64,000 bases of DNA, from the NCBI RefSeq assembly GCF_003074135.1, contig NZ_PPDK01000001.1, positions 2,294,001-2,358,000 of the forward strand, written 5' to 3'. This DNA is from Euzebya tangerina. Lineage in GTDB: Bacteria > Actinomycetota > Nitriliruptoria > Euzebyales > Euzebyaceae. Below are positions 25,062-35,117 of this stretch, in pieces. A program made the position numbers and the translations under genes. The notes under the pieces are model-generated. The model made no database searches. It was not told where the DNA came from and worked only from the letters and a program-made list of their open reading frames with translations. Positions within the stretch are counted from its first letter, which is position 1. Each line of letters opens with the position of its first letter.

Positions 25062-25749
25062 CGTCCGTTCCCTCCCGCGCCTCGGCACGCAGGATCGTGG
25101 TACCCCAGAGCCACAGGACGAGCGCCGCGCCGAGGTGCCAGACGCCGTGTAGCTGGAGCAGACTGTCCGGGTCGCAGACCGGTCCACCCGTTCGCCCGAG
25201 GATGTTCAGGGCCGCCGCGGGGAGGAGCACGCCGAGGACCCGCTTGGCCGGCCGGGTGAGACCCAACACACGTGGGCCACTCACCGAGCGCCGATCTGCC
25301 ACAACCGTGAGCACCACAGCCGCAGAGGCGAACAGACCCGCCAGGAGCTGACCCCACCGCGGTGTGACGATGGTCAGCCAGCTCGAGACGGCGAGCAGGA
25401 CGCAGAGCACGACCGACCGCGATCGCCGCGTCCGCAGACCCAGGCGGTCCACCTCGACGAGCACGATCACCAGGAGCACACCCACGATCGGCACGTCGTG
25501 AGCGGGCGCGGCCCACTGGGGCTGCGGGCCGTGGTAGGCAACGCTTCCCACGCCGACGCCGAGGACGAGGAGCGCGTACGCGACCTTGGTGAACGAGGTG
25601 CGCCGGTCCCGACCCAGGGTGGGAGCCAGCAGCAGGAGGCCGGCCACGATGAAGGCCAGACTGGTGATCGCGTTGACCGGCTGTGCGAGCAGCCCGCTCT
25701 GCGCGATCGCCTCACAATCACCAAGGCCCAAGTCCCGCACGCCGGTCAC
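25048..25749 (-). CDS. Ceramidase-like (CREST superfamily) membrane protein
   Basis: A ~233-residue protein with about seven hydrophobic helices. CREST-type landmarks are visible: NAITSLAFIVAGLLLL (helix 2), GVGSVAYHGPQPQ with APAHDVPIVG (His and His-Asp metal ligands) and LHGVWHLGAALVLW (His-x3-His near the C-terminus). CREST members are zinc-dependent membrane hydrolases such as alkaline ceramidase. The substrate here is open, as ceramides are rare in bacteria. The GTG at 25749 (VTGVRDLGLGDCEA) was chosen; the frame stays open to 25875 with Arg/Pro-rich sequence. It overlaps the end of paaD by 14 bases. Confidence 0.65.
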   Translation of the reverse strand: MTGVRDLGLGDCEAIAQSGLLAQPVNAITSLAFIVAGLLLLAPTLGRDRRTSFTKVAYALLVLGVGVGSVAYHGPQPQWAAPAHDVPIVGVLLVIVLVEVDRLGLRTRRSRSVVLCVLLAVSSWLTIVTPRWGQLLAGLFASAAVVLTVVADRRSVSGPRVLGLTRPAKRVLGVLLPAAALNILGRTGGPVCDPDSLLQLHGVWHLGAALVLWLWGTTILRAEAREGTDVRSA

Positions 25750-25864
25750 CGGCCCAGCGGAGGGACGAGGTGGTCGGACTGGACGTGGTGTTCCGACTGA
25801 GAGCCCATCAGGTGCCTGGCAGTCTACGGCCCGCCGACGTGGGGCTTGACGGCAGAATGCGGCC

Positions 25865-27418
25865 ATGGACGCCAACCGCTCAGCGCCGATGATCGAGGAC
25901 CCTGATCACCACCCTCGGGTTCTGCTCCGTCAGCCGATGGCCTGGATCATCGCCGGCTTGACTCTTGCCGTGGCCACCCAGACGACTGCCGGACCGGACC
26001 CGGAGCGGCTCGCCGTTGCCTTCGCGGTCGCAGGAATATGCCTCGTCTCGGCTGGCCTGCCCGACCGGTTGGTCAGCGTGACGGCCGCCGGTGCACTCTC
26101 TGTGGCAGCGGCGATCGTGGTCCGCACCGGAACCGATGTGCTGCTGTGGATCTCGTTGGCGCTGGCTGCCGCCCTGGTCCTCGGGGGCCTGTGGCTGACC
26201 GTCTGGCATCTGCGCGGGTCCAACCGGGGGGTCCGCCTCGTGCTCGGCTTGTTGATGCTCGGATCCGGCCTGCTCCTCGCGCTGTTCAACCGTCAGGTGA
26301 TCTCGCTCGGACTCACCTTGATCGGCGTGCTCGTCGTCGCCGTACTGGTGGTCGGTCTCTATCGGGCCTGGCAGGACCACGACCCGTCGGAGCACCTGGG
26401 ACTGGTCACGGTGGTCCGAGCCGCCGAGACCTGGTTGGCCGAGCGGCCGGCCGACGCCGACGATCCAGCGGCCGTTCGCCGGAAGCTCCTCTTCGAGGGC
26501 CGCGAACGACGACGACGGACCATCAGGTTCACGATGTTGATGGTCTTCGCGTCAGCCATCGCCTCGCTCGGGGTGCTGACGGACTCGACGGCCGTCGTCA
26601 TCGGCGCGATGCTCATCGCCCCCTTGCTCACACCCCTCATGGGTATGTCGCTCTCACTGGTCAGCGGGTGGGCGCGACCACTCGCCGACACGGCCCTGGT
26701 TGCACTTCTGGGCATCGTCGTCGCCATCGTGGTGGGGTTCCTCCTCAGCGCAGCAGGTGGTCAGGGGGTGGACGTCGCCACGAACGGACAGATCACGTCG
26801 CGCGTCTCGCCCACACTGCTCGACCTGGGCATCGCGATGTTCGCCGGTGCAGCGGGCGCGTACGCGTTGTCACGCCAGGACGTCGCCGACTCACTGCCCG
26901 GCGTGGCCATCGCGATCGCACTGGTCCCGCCCTTGACGGTGATCGGCATCGCGCTCGAGCAGGGCGAGGTCGGCGATGCACTCGGCGCGACGCTGCTGTT
27001 CGTAACCAACGCCCTCGCCATCCTGGTCCTCGGGGCGGTCACCTTCGTCCTGACGGGCTCCGCCGTCGCGGCACGACCCAGCGAGGATGGGCCGGACGTG
27101 CGCACCTGGGCGCTCGGCGTCGCCGCTCTGGGCGTCGTCGTGTTCGGCGGCTTGGCGCTGAACGGCTTCCTGCAGAACACGCAGAGCTTGATCGAGGCCG
27201 ATGTCGCAGAGGCCACCCTTCAGTGGCTGGCCGATCACGAGGACCTGGAGCTGGACGAGGTGGTCCTCGATGGCGGGCAGATCATCGTCGTGCTCACCGG
27301 GCCGACCGAGCCGCGGAACGTGGAGGTTCTGGTCACCGAGGCAGAGGCGGTCAGCCCTGACACCTTCGAGATCGACGTGCGGCTGAACGTGCAGCAGCGG
27401 CTATCCGGTGATCCGTGA
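25865..27418 (+). CDS. DUF389 membrane protein
   Basis: A 517-residue protein with about ten or more membrane helices. The DUF389/TIGR00341 core is clear: FASAIASLGVLTDSTAVVIGAM, then LLTPLMGMSLSLVSGWARPL and later ALVPPLTVIGIALEQGEVGDALGATLLF. An extra N-terminal block of six hydrophobic segments (residues ~20-160) precedes it. A soluble C-terminal tail carries DEVVLDGGQIIVVLTGP. Family function is not known, perhaps transport. ATG at 25865; alone before the holin-like gene. Confidence 0.85.
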   Translation: MDANRSAPMIEDPDHHPRVLLRQPMAWIIAGLTLAVATQTTAGPDPERLAVAFAVAGICLVSAGLPDRLVSVTAAGALSVAAAIVVRTGTDVLLWISLALAAALVLGGLWLTVWHLRGSNRGVRLVLGLLMLGSGLLLALFNRQVISLGLTLIGVLVVAVLVVGLYRAWQDHDPSEHLGLVTVVRAAETWLAERPADADDPAAVRRKLLFEGRERRRRTIRFTMLMVFASAIASLGVLTDSTAVVIGAMLIAPLLTPLMGMSLSLVSGWARPLADTALVALLGIVVAIVVGFLLSAAGGQGVDVATNGQITSRVSPTLLDLGIAMFAGAAGAYALSRQDVADSLPGVAIAIALVPPLTVIGIALEQGEVGDALGATLLFVTNALAILVLGAVTFVLTGSAVAARPSEDGPDVRTWALGVAALGVVVFGGLALNGFLQNTQSLIEADVAEATLQWLADHEDLELDEVVLDGGQIIVVLTGPTEPRNVEVLVTEAEAVSPDTFEIDVRLNVQQRLSGDP

Positions 27419-27471
27419 CCGTCCGGAGGTGATGGGTACATCCCCGCCGCTCGGGTGCGAGGCTGGCTGAC

Positions 27472-27828
27472 ATGAGGTGGATTCTCGTCAAGGTCGCCAT
27501 CAACGCCGCCGCGCTCTGGGCAGCTGCGGCTCTGGTCACTGGCATCGAGCTCACGTCGGAGTTCTGGGGGGTGGTCGGTGTGGCCGTCTGGTTCGGCCTG
27601 GTCAACGCCATCATCAGGCCGGTCGCGAGGTTCCTGTCGTTCCCCTTCCTGATCGTCACGCTGGGCCTGTTCACGCTGGTGATCAACGCCGCGATGCTCC
27701 TGCTCACCGACTGGCTCTCCGTCGGCTTGCAGGTCTCCGGCTTCACCACGGCGCTGCTCGGCGCGCTGGTCGTCTCCCTCGTGAGTTGGGTGCTCTCGGT
27801 GTTCCTTCCGGAGAAGGATCGCGACTGA
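27472..27828 (+). CDS. Phage-holin-family small membrane protein (superfamily IV)
   Basis: A 118-residue four-helix membrane protein matching the family annotated as mycobacterial-type holin: MRWILVKVAINAAALWAAAAL, then FWGVVGVAVWFGLVNAIIRP, FPFLIVTLGLFTLVINAAML and LLGALVVSLVSWVLSVFLP. The name comes from topology; no phage genes lie nearby and the protein is probably a housekeeping envelope protein. ATG at 27472. Confidence 0.85.
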   Translation: MRWILVKVAINAAALWAAAALVTGIELTSEFWGVVGVAVWFGLVNAIIRPVARFLSFPFLIVTLGLFTLVINAAMLLLTDWLSVGLQVSGFTTALLGALVVSLVSWVLSVFLPEKDRD

Positions 27829-27854
27829 CCGGTGCGGCCTGGTAGTCGTGGGGC

Positions 27855-28622
27855 ATGTTGATCGGAGCCCACGTCGACCAGGCCGACCCGCTCGGCACCG
27901 CGTCGGAGATCGGTGCAGATTGCGTCCAGATCTTCCTCGGCAACCCGCAGGGGTGGAAGCGGCCACCGCCGCGTGAGGATGCCGAGCAGTTGGCCGCCGC
28001 CGAGGTGCCGATCTACGTGCACGCGCCGTACCTGGTCAACGTCGCCAGTGCCGAGAGCCGCATCCGAATCCCGTCCCGCAAGATCCTGCAGCAGCACTGC
28101 GATGCAGCTGCGGCCATCGGCGCAGAGGCAGTGATCGTGCACGGCGGGACGGTCACCGGCGACGAGGACGTGGCCGAGGGATTCGACCGCTGGCGCAAGG
28201 CCCTGGTCCAGCTGGACTCAGAGGTCCCCGTCCTGATCGAGAACACGGCCGGCGGGGACAACTCCGTCGCGCGGCTGATCGAGTCGATCCGTCAGCTGTG
28301 GGACGTGATCGGCGACATCGAGGTCGCGGGCCGGACACCGGGGTTCTGCGTGGACACCTGTCACTCGTGGTCGGCGGGGCTGGACGTGGTCGCCTCCGTG
28401 GAGGAACTCATCGACATCACGGGTGGGATCGACCTCCTCCACTGCAACGACAGCCGCGACGAGCAGGGCTCCAGCCGGGACCGCCACGAGACGTTGACCA
28501 AGGGGCAGATCCCGGACGAGCAGATCCTCCAAGCTGTGCGGGTCGCGGGGGCGCCGGTGATCTGTGAGACCCCGACCGAGTCGGTGGCCGACGACATCAC
28601 CTGGCTTCGGGAGAACCTCTGA
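27855..28622 (+). CDS. nfo: Deoxyribonuclease IV (AP endonuclease)
   Basis: A 255-residue TIM-barrel endonuclease that cuts 5' of abasic sites in base-excision repair, with a three-Zn centre. Motifs: [78 protein letters not shown]. These supply the expected His/Asp/Glu ligands. ATG at 27855, 26 bases after the holin-like gene. Confidence 0.93.
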   Translation: MLIGAHVDQADPLGTASEIGADCVQIFLGNPQGWKRPPPREDAEQLAAAEVPIYVHAPYLVNVASAESRIRIPSRKILQQHCDAAAAIGAEAVIVHGGTVTGDEDVAEGFDRWRKALVQLDSEVPVLIENTAGGDNSVARLIESIRQLWDVIGDIEVAGRTPGFCVDTCHSWSAGLDVVASVEELIDITGGIDLLHCNDSRDEQGSSRDRHETLTKGQIPDEQILQAVRVAGAPVICETPTESVADDITWLRENL

Positions 28623-28678
28623 TGTGAGCGAATACATGTTCGTTTAACGCCATCTAGCTCCAGAGGATGATTGGACGC

Positions 28679-29820
28679 GTGGATCAGGCGGGAGAGGTAG
28701 CTACATCAGTGGCACAACTCCAAACGTCTTGCGGCCGGTTTCGACCCTGATGCCATCCCCACGGCCGACGTCAGGGGCACTCTCGCTGACCTCGGTCATG
28801 CCAAGCGGCTCATCGATGGCATGTTGACGCTGCTGGCTCGTCGAACCGTTGAGACCATCCTGAACGCCGACGGTCGGACAGCAAGCCGCCGGGCCGCTGA
28901 AGCATTGGCACGGACGACCGGGGACCACGACCAGCCAGGCCCGCACGGCCATGCAGACCTCAGAGCGCCTGGCCGACCAACCCGACGTCGGCGACGCCGT
29001 CCGGTCCGGTGAGCTCTCCGGGCAGCAGGCCGACGCGGTCAGCGACGCGGCCCAGGCTGACCCGGACGCAACGACCGAGCTGCTGGCGGCGGCGAGTAGC
29101 CAGTCGCTGCAGGACCTCCGTCGCACCTGTCGGGACCACAAAGCTGCAGCCGACCCCAATCCCGATCGCACCCGTCAACGGCACTACCAGAACCGGTCCT
29201 GTCTCACGTTCACCGAGTCCGACGGCCAGTGGCGGGCCATTCTGTCCGGCCCCTCCGACTTCGGCGCCCGCTTCGAGGCCGCCGTCCGAGCCGAACACGA
29301 CGTGCAGTTCCGCATCGACGCCGAAGCCCTTCGGCGCGGCTCCGTCGAGCGCGGAGAGACCTGCACCATCGCCGGTGTCGGTCGGGTCAGCCTCTCCGCG
29401 GTCAAACGATTGATCCCCGACGCCCACCTGGCCTACGTCATCCGCGATGCCACCAACATCAGCGTGGCCCACCTCGGCCGACAAGCCACCGCCCACCAAC
29501 GCACCGCGCTGGCGGCCCGCGGCTACGAGTGCGAAGTCCCCACCTGCCGGGCCACCCACCTCCTGGAGATCGACCACATCCAGGACTGGGCCTTCTCCAA
29601 ACGCACGGCCCTGGACCAACTGGCCTGGCTCTGCACCCACGACCACGAGCAGAAATCCCGCGGCACCCACCACCTCACCGGCCCACCCGGCAACCGAACC
29701 TGGCGGCTCACTGATGGCATAGCCGTCAGCCACGGCAAGCCAACCAGACCCACGACGCCCACACAGCGGCGGCAGGCCCCAACGGACCGAGCTGGACCGC
29801 GTCAGCCAGCCCTGATCTGA
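28679..29820 (+). pseudogene. DUF222/HNH endonuclease-like protein (13E12 family), frameshifted twice
   Basis: Three frames join into one DUF222-HNH protein. Frame one from GTG 28679 gives MDQAGEVATSVAQLQ; after AAA near 28722 the reading moves to RLAAGFDPDAIPTADVRGTL through AEALARTTG. After the GGGG run at 28920-28923 it moves to TTTSQARTAMQTSERLAD and on to the HNH domain (CEVPTCRATHLLEIDHI, WLCTHDHEQKSRGTHH). Each shift is one extra base in a homopolymer. The last part, from ATG 28951 (289 residues), could still be made alone but lacks most of DUF222. 13E12 proteins are multicopy in actinobacteria, with unclear role. Confidence 0.75.
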
Positions 29821-29883
29821 ACGGCTGGTGTCCTCCGAGGCGTGGCCATCGTCAGGCGGCCCCGGAACCGCCATCTGGCTTGG

Positions 29884-30549
29884 TCAGGCCAGGTCGAACT
29901 GCGCCTCCACAGTCACCGAGATCGTGATGGGCTCCGGTGTGATCCGGATGGCGGTTGGGGGCTCCTCCTCGCCGCCAGACACCGTGCCGGCACGGCTCGC
30001 AGACATGAACGCTTCGGGAGCACGCTCTGGTCCTTCCGCTAGGCGAAGGCCGGGCTCGGCGATCCAGACCACACGACCGACCTCGACCCCAAGCCCCGCC
30101 GCGTAGGCCGCTGCGCGCCGCCGACAATCCGCCGCCGCAGCCGCTCGGACGTCGTCCCAACCCGGTGCGTCCGGCTGGATCCGCCAATCCGGCCCGGACA
30201 CCCGCACGTCATCAAGGCCCGCAAGTGCCGAGAACAGTCGGGTCAGCCCGTCAGCCTCCGGCGCGCATGCCAGTGTGGTCTGACGGGTGGCGCTGTACCC
30301 GACCAGGCGACGGCCGCCGCTGCGCGGGAACTCGTACTCGGCCGTCGTGCGCAGCGACGTGGTCACCGCCTGTCGCACCACCTCCTCCCGCTCGTCCGCC
30401 ACGATCCGGTCCACGACATCTGACTGCTCAGCACAGCGGCGGACGGCGTCGGACTGCTTCGGGGCGCGGGCGTGGACGATCACCGACACGCCGGCCTCGG
30501 TTGGCGGCAACTGGGCCTCCGCGTGGCCTCTGACGATGATCTCAGCCAT
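29884..30549 (-). CDS. SIMPL-domain (DUF541) protein
   Basis: A 221-residue protein spanning one SIMPL domain: IIVRGHAEAQLPPTEAGVSV at the N-terminus, GYSATRQTTLACAPEADGLTRL in the middle and TPEPITISVTVEAQFDL at the end. Bacterial relatives (YggE) are linked to oxidative stress, usually exported. This one has no signal peptide, so it is probably cytosolic. ATG at 30549, divergent from ftsE. Confidence 0.85.
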   Translation of the reverse strand: MAEIIVRGHAEAQLPPTEAGVSVIVHARAPKQSDAVRRCAEQSDVVDRIVADEREEVVRQAVTTSLRTTAEYEFPRSGGRRLVGYSATRQTTLACAPEADGLTRLFSALAGLDDVRVSGPDWRIQPDAPGWDDVRAAAAADCRRRAAAYAAGLGVEVGRVVWIAEPGLRLAEGPERAPEAFMSASRAGTVSGGEEEPPTAIRITPEPITISVTVEAQFDLA

Positions 30550-30675
30550 GGTTGAATGCTAGGACGGGCCGAGGTTGTGGGGTGCCGATCGGCCATTGGC
30601 CCACCTCACGGCCGTGTGCCTCCTGCGGTGTTACGTTCGGCTGGTGAGCCCTTCCCAACCTGCTCGCGTCCCTTC

Positions 30676-31362
30676 ATGATCAAGTTCGACAAGGTCTCGA
30701 AGACCTACAAGCAGACGATCCGCGCCCTCGACGATGTCACCCTCGAGATCACCAAGGGCGAGTTCGTCTTCCTCGTCGGCGCCTCGGGGTCCGGCAAGAG
30801 CACCTTCATCAAGCTGCTGCTGAAGGACGTCGCACCCGACTCCGGCGAGATCGTCGTGGCCGGCAAGCAGCTGAACGGCATGCGCCCCTGGCGGGTTCCT
30901 GCGTTCCGGCGTGAGCTGGGCTGCGTCTTCCAGGACTTCAAGCTGCTCGAGTCAAAGACCGTGTTCGAGAACGTCGCTTTCGCCCAGGAGGTGACCGGCA
31001 AGGTCCCCGGGCAGATCCGCGTCGACGTGCCCGACGCTCTGGAGGTCGTCGGTCTGTCGCACAAGCACGAGGCGATGCCGCACGAGCTCTCCGGCGGGGA
31101 GCAACAGCGCGTCTCGATCGCCCGGGCCATCGTCAACCGGCCGCGGATCATGCTGTGCGACGAGCCCACCGGGAACCTCGACCCCGAGACCTCCGTCGGG
31201 ATCATGAAGCTGCTGGACCAGATCAATCGGGCGGGCACGACGATCCTGATGGCCACGCACGACTCCCACATCGTCGACTCCATGCGCAAGCGTGTGGTCG
31301 AACTGCAGGATGGCCACATGGTGCGTGACCAGGTCCGCGGCACCTACGGGTACGCCGGCTGA
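30676..31362 (+). CDS. ftsE: Cell division ATP-binding protein FtsE
   Basis: A 228-residue ABC ATPase. Walker [10 protein letters not shown] (~35-43), Q-loop [10 protein letters not shown], signature [15 protein letters not shown], Walker [14 protein letters not shown]-loop MATHD. With FtsX it transduces ATP hydrolysis across the membrane to activate peptidoglycan hydrolases at division. The ATG at 30676 matches the family start [11 protein letters not shown]; the open frame further upstream is non-homologous. ftsX follows after two bases. Confidence 0.96.
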   Translation: MIKFDKVSKTYKQTIRALDDVTLEITKGEFVFLVGASGSGKSTFIKLLLKDVAPDSGEIVVAGKQLNGMRPWRVPAFRRELGCVFQDFKLLESKTVFENVAFAQEVTGKVPGQIRVDVPDALEVVGLSHKHEAMPHELSGGEQQRVSIARAIVNRPRIMLCDEPTGNLDPETSVGIMKLLDQINRAGTTILMATHDSHIVDSMRKRVVELQDGHMVRDQVRGTYGYAG

Positions 31363-31364
31363 CC

Positions 31365-32243
31365 ATGCAGACACGCTGGCGCTATCTGTTCGGCGAGGTG
31401 GGGATCGGCCTTCGCCGCAACCTGCTCATGACCCTCGCCACGATCCTCACGGTCACCGTGACCGTCACGATGGTCGGTGCAGCCCTGCTGGTGCAGCGGC
31501 AGGTCACCAAGGCCCAGGACGTGCTGTACGCCGATGTCGAGGTGTCGATCTTCCTGACCGACGACGTCACGCCGGAGCAGCGCACGACGCTGGAGGAGGA
31601 TCTGCGGGGGACCCCGGTCGTCGCCGACGTGTTCTACGAGTCCAAGGAGCTCGCCTTCGAGAACGCCCAGCAGATCTTCGCCGAGGAGCCGGTGGTCCTC
31701 CAGGGACTCAGCCCCGATGTACTGCCGGAGTCCTTCCGCGTCTCGCTGACCGATCCGGAGGAGTTCGACGTCATCGCCTCGCAGTTCTCCGGGCGACCGG
31801 GGATCGACGTCATCCAGGACCAGCGCGACGTGCTGGACGAGTTCTTCGCGATCATGCGAAAGGTTCGGCAGTTCGTCCTCTACGTGGCGGTCCTGATCGC
31901 CCTGGCCGCCACCGCGCTCGTGGCCACGACCATCCGGCTGACCGCCTTCGCCAGACGTGAGCAGACCGCGATCATGAAGCTGGTGGGGGCCACCAACTGG
32001 TACATCCGTCTGCCGTTCGTTATCGAGGGGATCACCGCCAGTGTGATCGGTGCCCTCGGTGCGTTGGCTCTGCTGTTGCTCGGCATGCGCTTCTACGTCC
32101 AGGACCTCCGCGAGCAGATCGAGTTCCTGCCGTTCATCGGCGCGACCGACGTGTGGGCGGTGTTCCCGATCCTGCTGATCGGCTCGGTCGTCGTCGGTGC
32201 CGCCGTCAGCGTGCTTGCGCTTCGACGCTTCCTGGCGGTCTGA
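31365..32243 (+). CDS. ftsX: Cell division protein FtsX
   Basis: A 292-residue permease-like partner of FtsE: cytosolic N-terminus (RYLFGEVGIGLRRNLLMT), helix 1, a large extracellular loop (~residues 45-165), then three helices, with TIRLTAFARREQTAIMKLVG between helices 2 and 3 as the FtsE coupling segment. The extracellular loop is the part that contacts hydrolase partners; the next gene encodes a coiled-coil M23 peptidase that is a natural candidate. Confidence 0.95.
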   Translation: MQTRWRYLFGEVGIGLRRNLLMTLATILTVTVTVTMVGAALLVQRQVTKAQDVLYADVEVSIFLTDDVTPEQRTTLEEDLRGTPVVADVFYESKELAFENAQQIFAEEPVVLQGLSPDVLPESFRVSLTDPEEFDVIASQFSGRPGIDVIQDQRDVLDEFFAIMRKVRQFVLYVAVLIALAATALVATTIRLTAFARREQTAIMKLVGATNWYIRLPFVIEGITASVIGALGALALLLLGMRFYVQDLREQIEFLPFIGATDVWAVFPILLIGSVVVGAAVSVLALRRFLAV

Positions 32244-32330
32244 GCCCAAGTGCGCCCACGCTGGTGGCCGGAGCCACCTCGTCCGAACGTCCACGCCACG
32301 CAGAGCGAGCAGGCGTTACGCTACGAGTCC

Positions 32331-33671
32331 GTGATTTCGGCTCTTCCCCAGGGCGCGCTTTCCCGTGTGCTCACCGTTCTCGCGCTGGTCGCCCTGCTGA
32401 TGCCTGCGACCGGCGCCCGTCCGGTGTCCGCGCAGTCCCAAGCGGACCTCGACGAGCTGGAAGGCCAGATCGAGGAGCAGGAGGAGCAGGTCCAGGCCAT
32501 CGACGGCCAGATCGAGATCTCCATCGCCCAGCTGAACGAGATCATCGGCGAGCAGCGCGAGCTGCAAGCACAGCTGGACGCCCTCAACGACGAGCTGGCC
32601 GGTGCGCAGACCGAGCTCGACAACCGGGAACGGATCCTCGCCGCCACCACCGCTGAGTTGGAGGCGACAGCGGCCCGGCTGGACCGCACGCGGGACGAGC
32701 TGGTCGACCAGCAGCAGACGCTCGAGGACCGCGTCCGGCAGTCCTACATCTCCGCGCGGCCCGACTCCGCCTTCCCGCTGATCGCCGTCGGTGATGCGGC
32801 GTCGTTCACCCAGGCGACGACGTACCTGCAGGCCATCCAGAGCCGTGACCGTGCTGGCTTCGAGCAGGTCGCCGTGCTGGAGACCCGCATCGCGGCCGAC
32901 GAGGCCGAGCTCGAGCGGCTGCGAGGCCGGCAGGACGACGATCGGGCAGCTGCCCAGGTCGAGCGCGACCGCGTCGCCGGTCTGGTGGCCCAGCAGGAGG
33001 CACTGGTCGCCGAGGTGCAGCAGCGCGCTGCCGACAAGCAGACCGTGCTGGCGGGCCTCGAGGCCGATCGGGACACCGCCGAGGCCCTGATCGCGGAGTT
33101 CGAGGCCGAGTCCGCCGAGATCGAGCGCGAGCTCGCCGCAGCAGCGGCAGCCGAAGAGGAGCGACGTCGGCAAGCAGCCGCAGCCGCAGCGGCAGCGGCA
33201 TCATCGAACGGCTCTGGCTTCACCAACTCCGGCGGCTCATCAGCGCCGGACGTGGTCAGCGGCGGCGGAAGCGCCGGTGTCTCGACCGGCGGCCGGTTCA
33301 TCCTCCCGGTCGGCGGTCGCATCTCCTCGGAGTTCGGGTACCGCGTCCACCCGATCTCCGGGTCGACCCGCCTCCACGCCGGCATGGACATCGCCGCGGG
33401 CACCGGGACACCCATCGGAGCTGCCGGCTCCGGCACCGTCATCTTCACCGGCTGGCGCGGCGGGTACGGCAACACGGTCATCGTCGATCACGGTGGTGGC
33501 ATCACGACGCTCTACGCCCATCAGTCACGGATCGGTGCCAGCGTCGGCCAATCGGTCTCGACCGGCCAGGTCATCGGCTACGTCGGCTCGACGGGCTACT
33601 CCACCGGTCCCCACCTCCACTGGGAGGTCCGCGTCGGTGGAAGTCCGACGAACCCACGCGGCTACATCTGA
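32331..33671 (+). CDS. EnvC-like M23 peptidase with coiled coil
   Basis: A 446-residue exported protein: signal peptide (VISALPQGALSRVLTVLALV, then LLMPATGARPVSAQSQ), a long Glu/Gln/Ala-rich coiled coil (~40-285), an Ala-rich and Ser/Gly-rich linker, and a C-terminal LytM/M23 domain (~315-446). Zn ligands are in RLHAGMDIAAG and GPHLHWEVR, giving an active-looking H-x3-D and H-x-H, unlike degenerate EnvC itself. It probably cleaves peptidoglycan stems under FtsEX control. GTG at 32331 chosen because the signal peptide starts there. Order ftsE-ftsX-M23-ctpA is seen in other Gram-positive bacteria. Confidence 0.9.
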   Translation: MISALPQGALSRVLTVLALVALLMPATGARPVSAQSQADLDELEGQIEEQEEQVQAIDGQIEISIAQLNEIIGEQRELQAQLDALNDELAGAQTELDNRERILAATTAELEATAARLDRTRDELVDQQQTLEDRVRQSYISARPDSAFPLIAVGDAASFTQATTYLQAIQSRDRAGFEQVAVLETRIAADEAELERLRGRQDDDRAAAQVERDRVAGLVAQQEALVAEVQQRAADKQTVLAGLEADRDTAEALIAEFEAESAEIERELAAAAAAEEERRRQAAAAAAAAASSNGSGFTNSGGSSAPDVVSGGGSAGVSTGGRFILPVGGRISSEFGYRVHPISGSTRLHAGMDIAAGTGTPIGAAGSGTVIFTGWRGGYGNTVIVDHGGGITTLYAHQSRIGASVGQSVSTGQVIGYVGSTGYSTGPHLHWEVRVGGSPTNPRGYI

Positions 33672-33738
33672 TCGGCGTAAAGAGTCCCTCAAGCCACCCG
33701 CGGGCCCGGGCGGGCACTGGCAGGCTGGCTGAGACGTC

Positions 33739-35106
33739 ATGACCGACCATGAACCCTCCGCGCCTCCGCCTCCACCTCCGCCGCCCCGCGGTCGGTGGGG
33801 TCAGCCGCAGCTGACAGCGCCCGTCCTGGGGCCGGACGGGATGCCGGCTGACGAGAACTCTGGCCACGCCACGCCCGAGCCGGGGACTGCGCCGGAGGCA
33901 GGGCCCGCCGGGTTCGGACCAGCGCCCGGGCGTTCACGACGCAGTTGGAAGATCCGGCTGCTCTCAGTGGGCATGATCCTGTCGATCCTGGCCGGTGCCG
34001 GGATGGTCGGGTACCGGCTGGGCCAGGACAGCGCACGGGATTCCGTGCCGGCCGAGATCGCCAACATCCCGTTGCTGCTGGACCTGATCGAGCAGGATGC
34101 CGTGGACGCGGTGCCGCAGGAGGAGTTGGTCGACGCGGCCATCGAAGGGGTCCTCGAGCAGCTGGACGACCAGTACGCCGTCTTCTACGACCCGGAGCGC
34201 TATCTGGCCATCAACGCCGACCTGGACGGCGAGTTCGTCGGCATCGGCGTGACCATCGAAGAGCAGTCGGACGGCGTCTACATCACCGGTGTGCTGCCCA
34301 GCTCGCCGGCCGAGGACGCAGGCATCGAGGCGGGGGAGCGGATCGTCTCCGTCGACGGGACCAGCACCCTGGACGGCGCCACCAGCGGTGATGTGATCGA
34401 GCTGATCGCCGGCGAGGAGGGGACGCAGCGGGTCCTGGTCCTCGACAGCGGTGAGGCGGGAGAGCGCGAGCTGACCCTGACCCTCCGCGAGCTCGATCTG
34501 CCGCAGGTCTTCGCCGAGGTCCGGGACTCGGGCTACGGCTATGTGGCCGCTGCAGGCTTCTCGCGCATGGTGGCGGAGCAGATGGAGGAGGAGGTGCAGG
34601 GGATGCTCGACGCGGACGTCCCCGGCATCGTCCTCGACCTCCGCGGCAATCCGGGCGGGCTGCTGAACGAGGCCGTCGAGGTCGTCTCCCTGTTCGCCGA
34701 GGAGGGTGAGGTCGTCAGCGTCGAGAGCCGGGGCGGGTTCGACGAGCGAGACGTCGACGGCAACGCCATCGCCCCGAACGTGCCGCTGGTGGTCCTGGTG
34801 GACGGCAACTCGGCGTCGGCCTCCGAGATCGTGGCCGGGGCCCTGCAGGACCTCGACCGCGCCGAGATCGTGGGCGAGACCACCTTCGGGAAGGGGACCG
34901 TCCAGACGATCCAGGACCTCGCGGGCGGCGCGGGTGTGAAGTTCACCACGGCACGCTACTTCACCCCGAGTGGCGACTCGATCGAGGGGGTCGGGGTCGA
35001 GCCGGACATCCAGGCGGAGGGAGACCGGGATCCGGAGTCGGAGACGGATCCGGTGTTGGACGTGGCCGAGGACGTCCTGGCCGATCTGGTGGCCGGCGAC
35101 AACTAG
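33739..35106 (+). CDS. ctpA: S41-family C-terminal processing peptidase
   Basis: A 455-residue membrane-anchored protease. A cytosolic Pro/Gly-rich N-terminus (eight prolines at ~8-16), an anchor LSVGMILSILAGAGMVGYRLG, a PDZ domain (VGIGVTIEEQSDGVYITGVL, SPAEDAGIEAGERI) and the S41 core. Catalytic Ser is in VDGNSASASEIVAGAL and Lys in GETTFGKGTVQT. C-terminal processing proteases degrade or trim envelope proteins, often peptidoglycan hydrolases, which fits the M23 gene 67 bases upstream. ATG at 33739. Confidence 0.93.
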   Translation: MTDHEPSAPPPPPPPPRGRWGQPQLTAPVLGPDGMPADENSGHATPEPGTAPEAGPAGFGPAPGRSRRSWKIRLLSVGMILSILAGAGMVGYRLGQDSARDSVPAEIANIPLLLDLIEQDAVDAVPQEELVDAAIEGVLEQLDDQYAVFYDPERYLAINADLDGEFVGIGVTIEEQSDGVYITGVLPSSPAEDAGIEAGERIVSVDGTSTLDGATSGDVIELIAGEEGTQRVLVLDSGEAGERELTLTLRELDLPQVFAEVRDSGYGYVAAAGFSRMVAEQMEEEVQGMLDADVPGIVLDLRGNPGGLLNEAVEVVSLFAEEGEVVSVESRGGFDERDVDGNAIAPNVPLVVLVDGNSASASEIVAGALQDLDRAEIVGETTFGKGTVQTIQDLAGGAGVKFTTARYFTPSGDSIEGVGVEPDIQAEGDRDPESETDPVLDVAEDVLADLVAGDN

Positions 35107-35117
35107 CCGGGAATTGC

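Noticed and set aside
27472-27828. Prophage remnant because of the holin name
   Set aside because: No other phage gene is near; this four-helix family is widespread in chromosomes.
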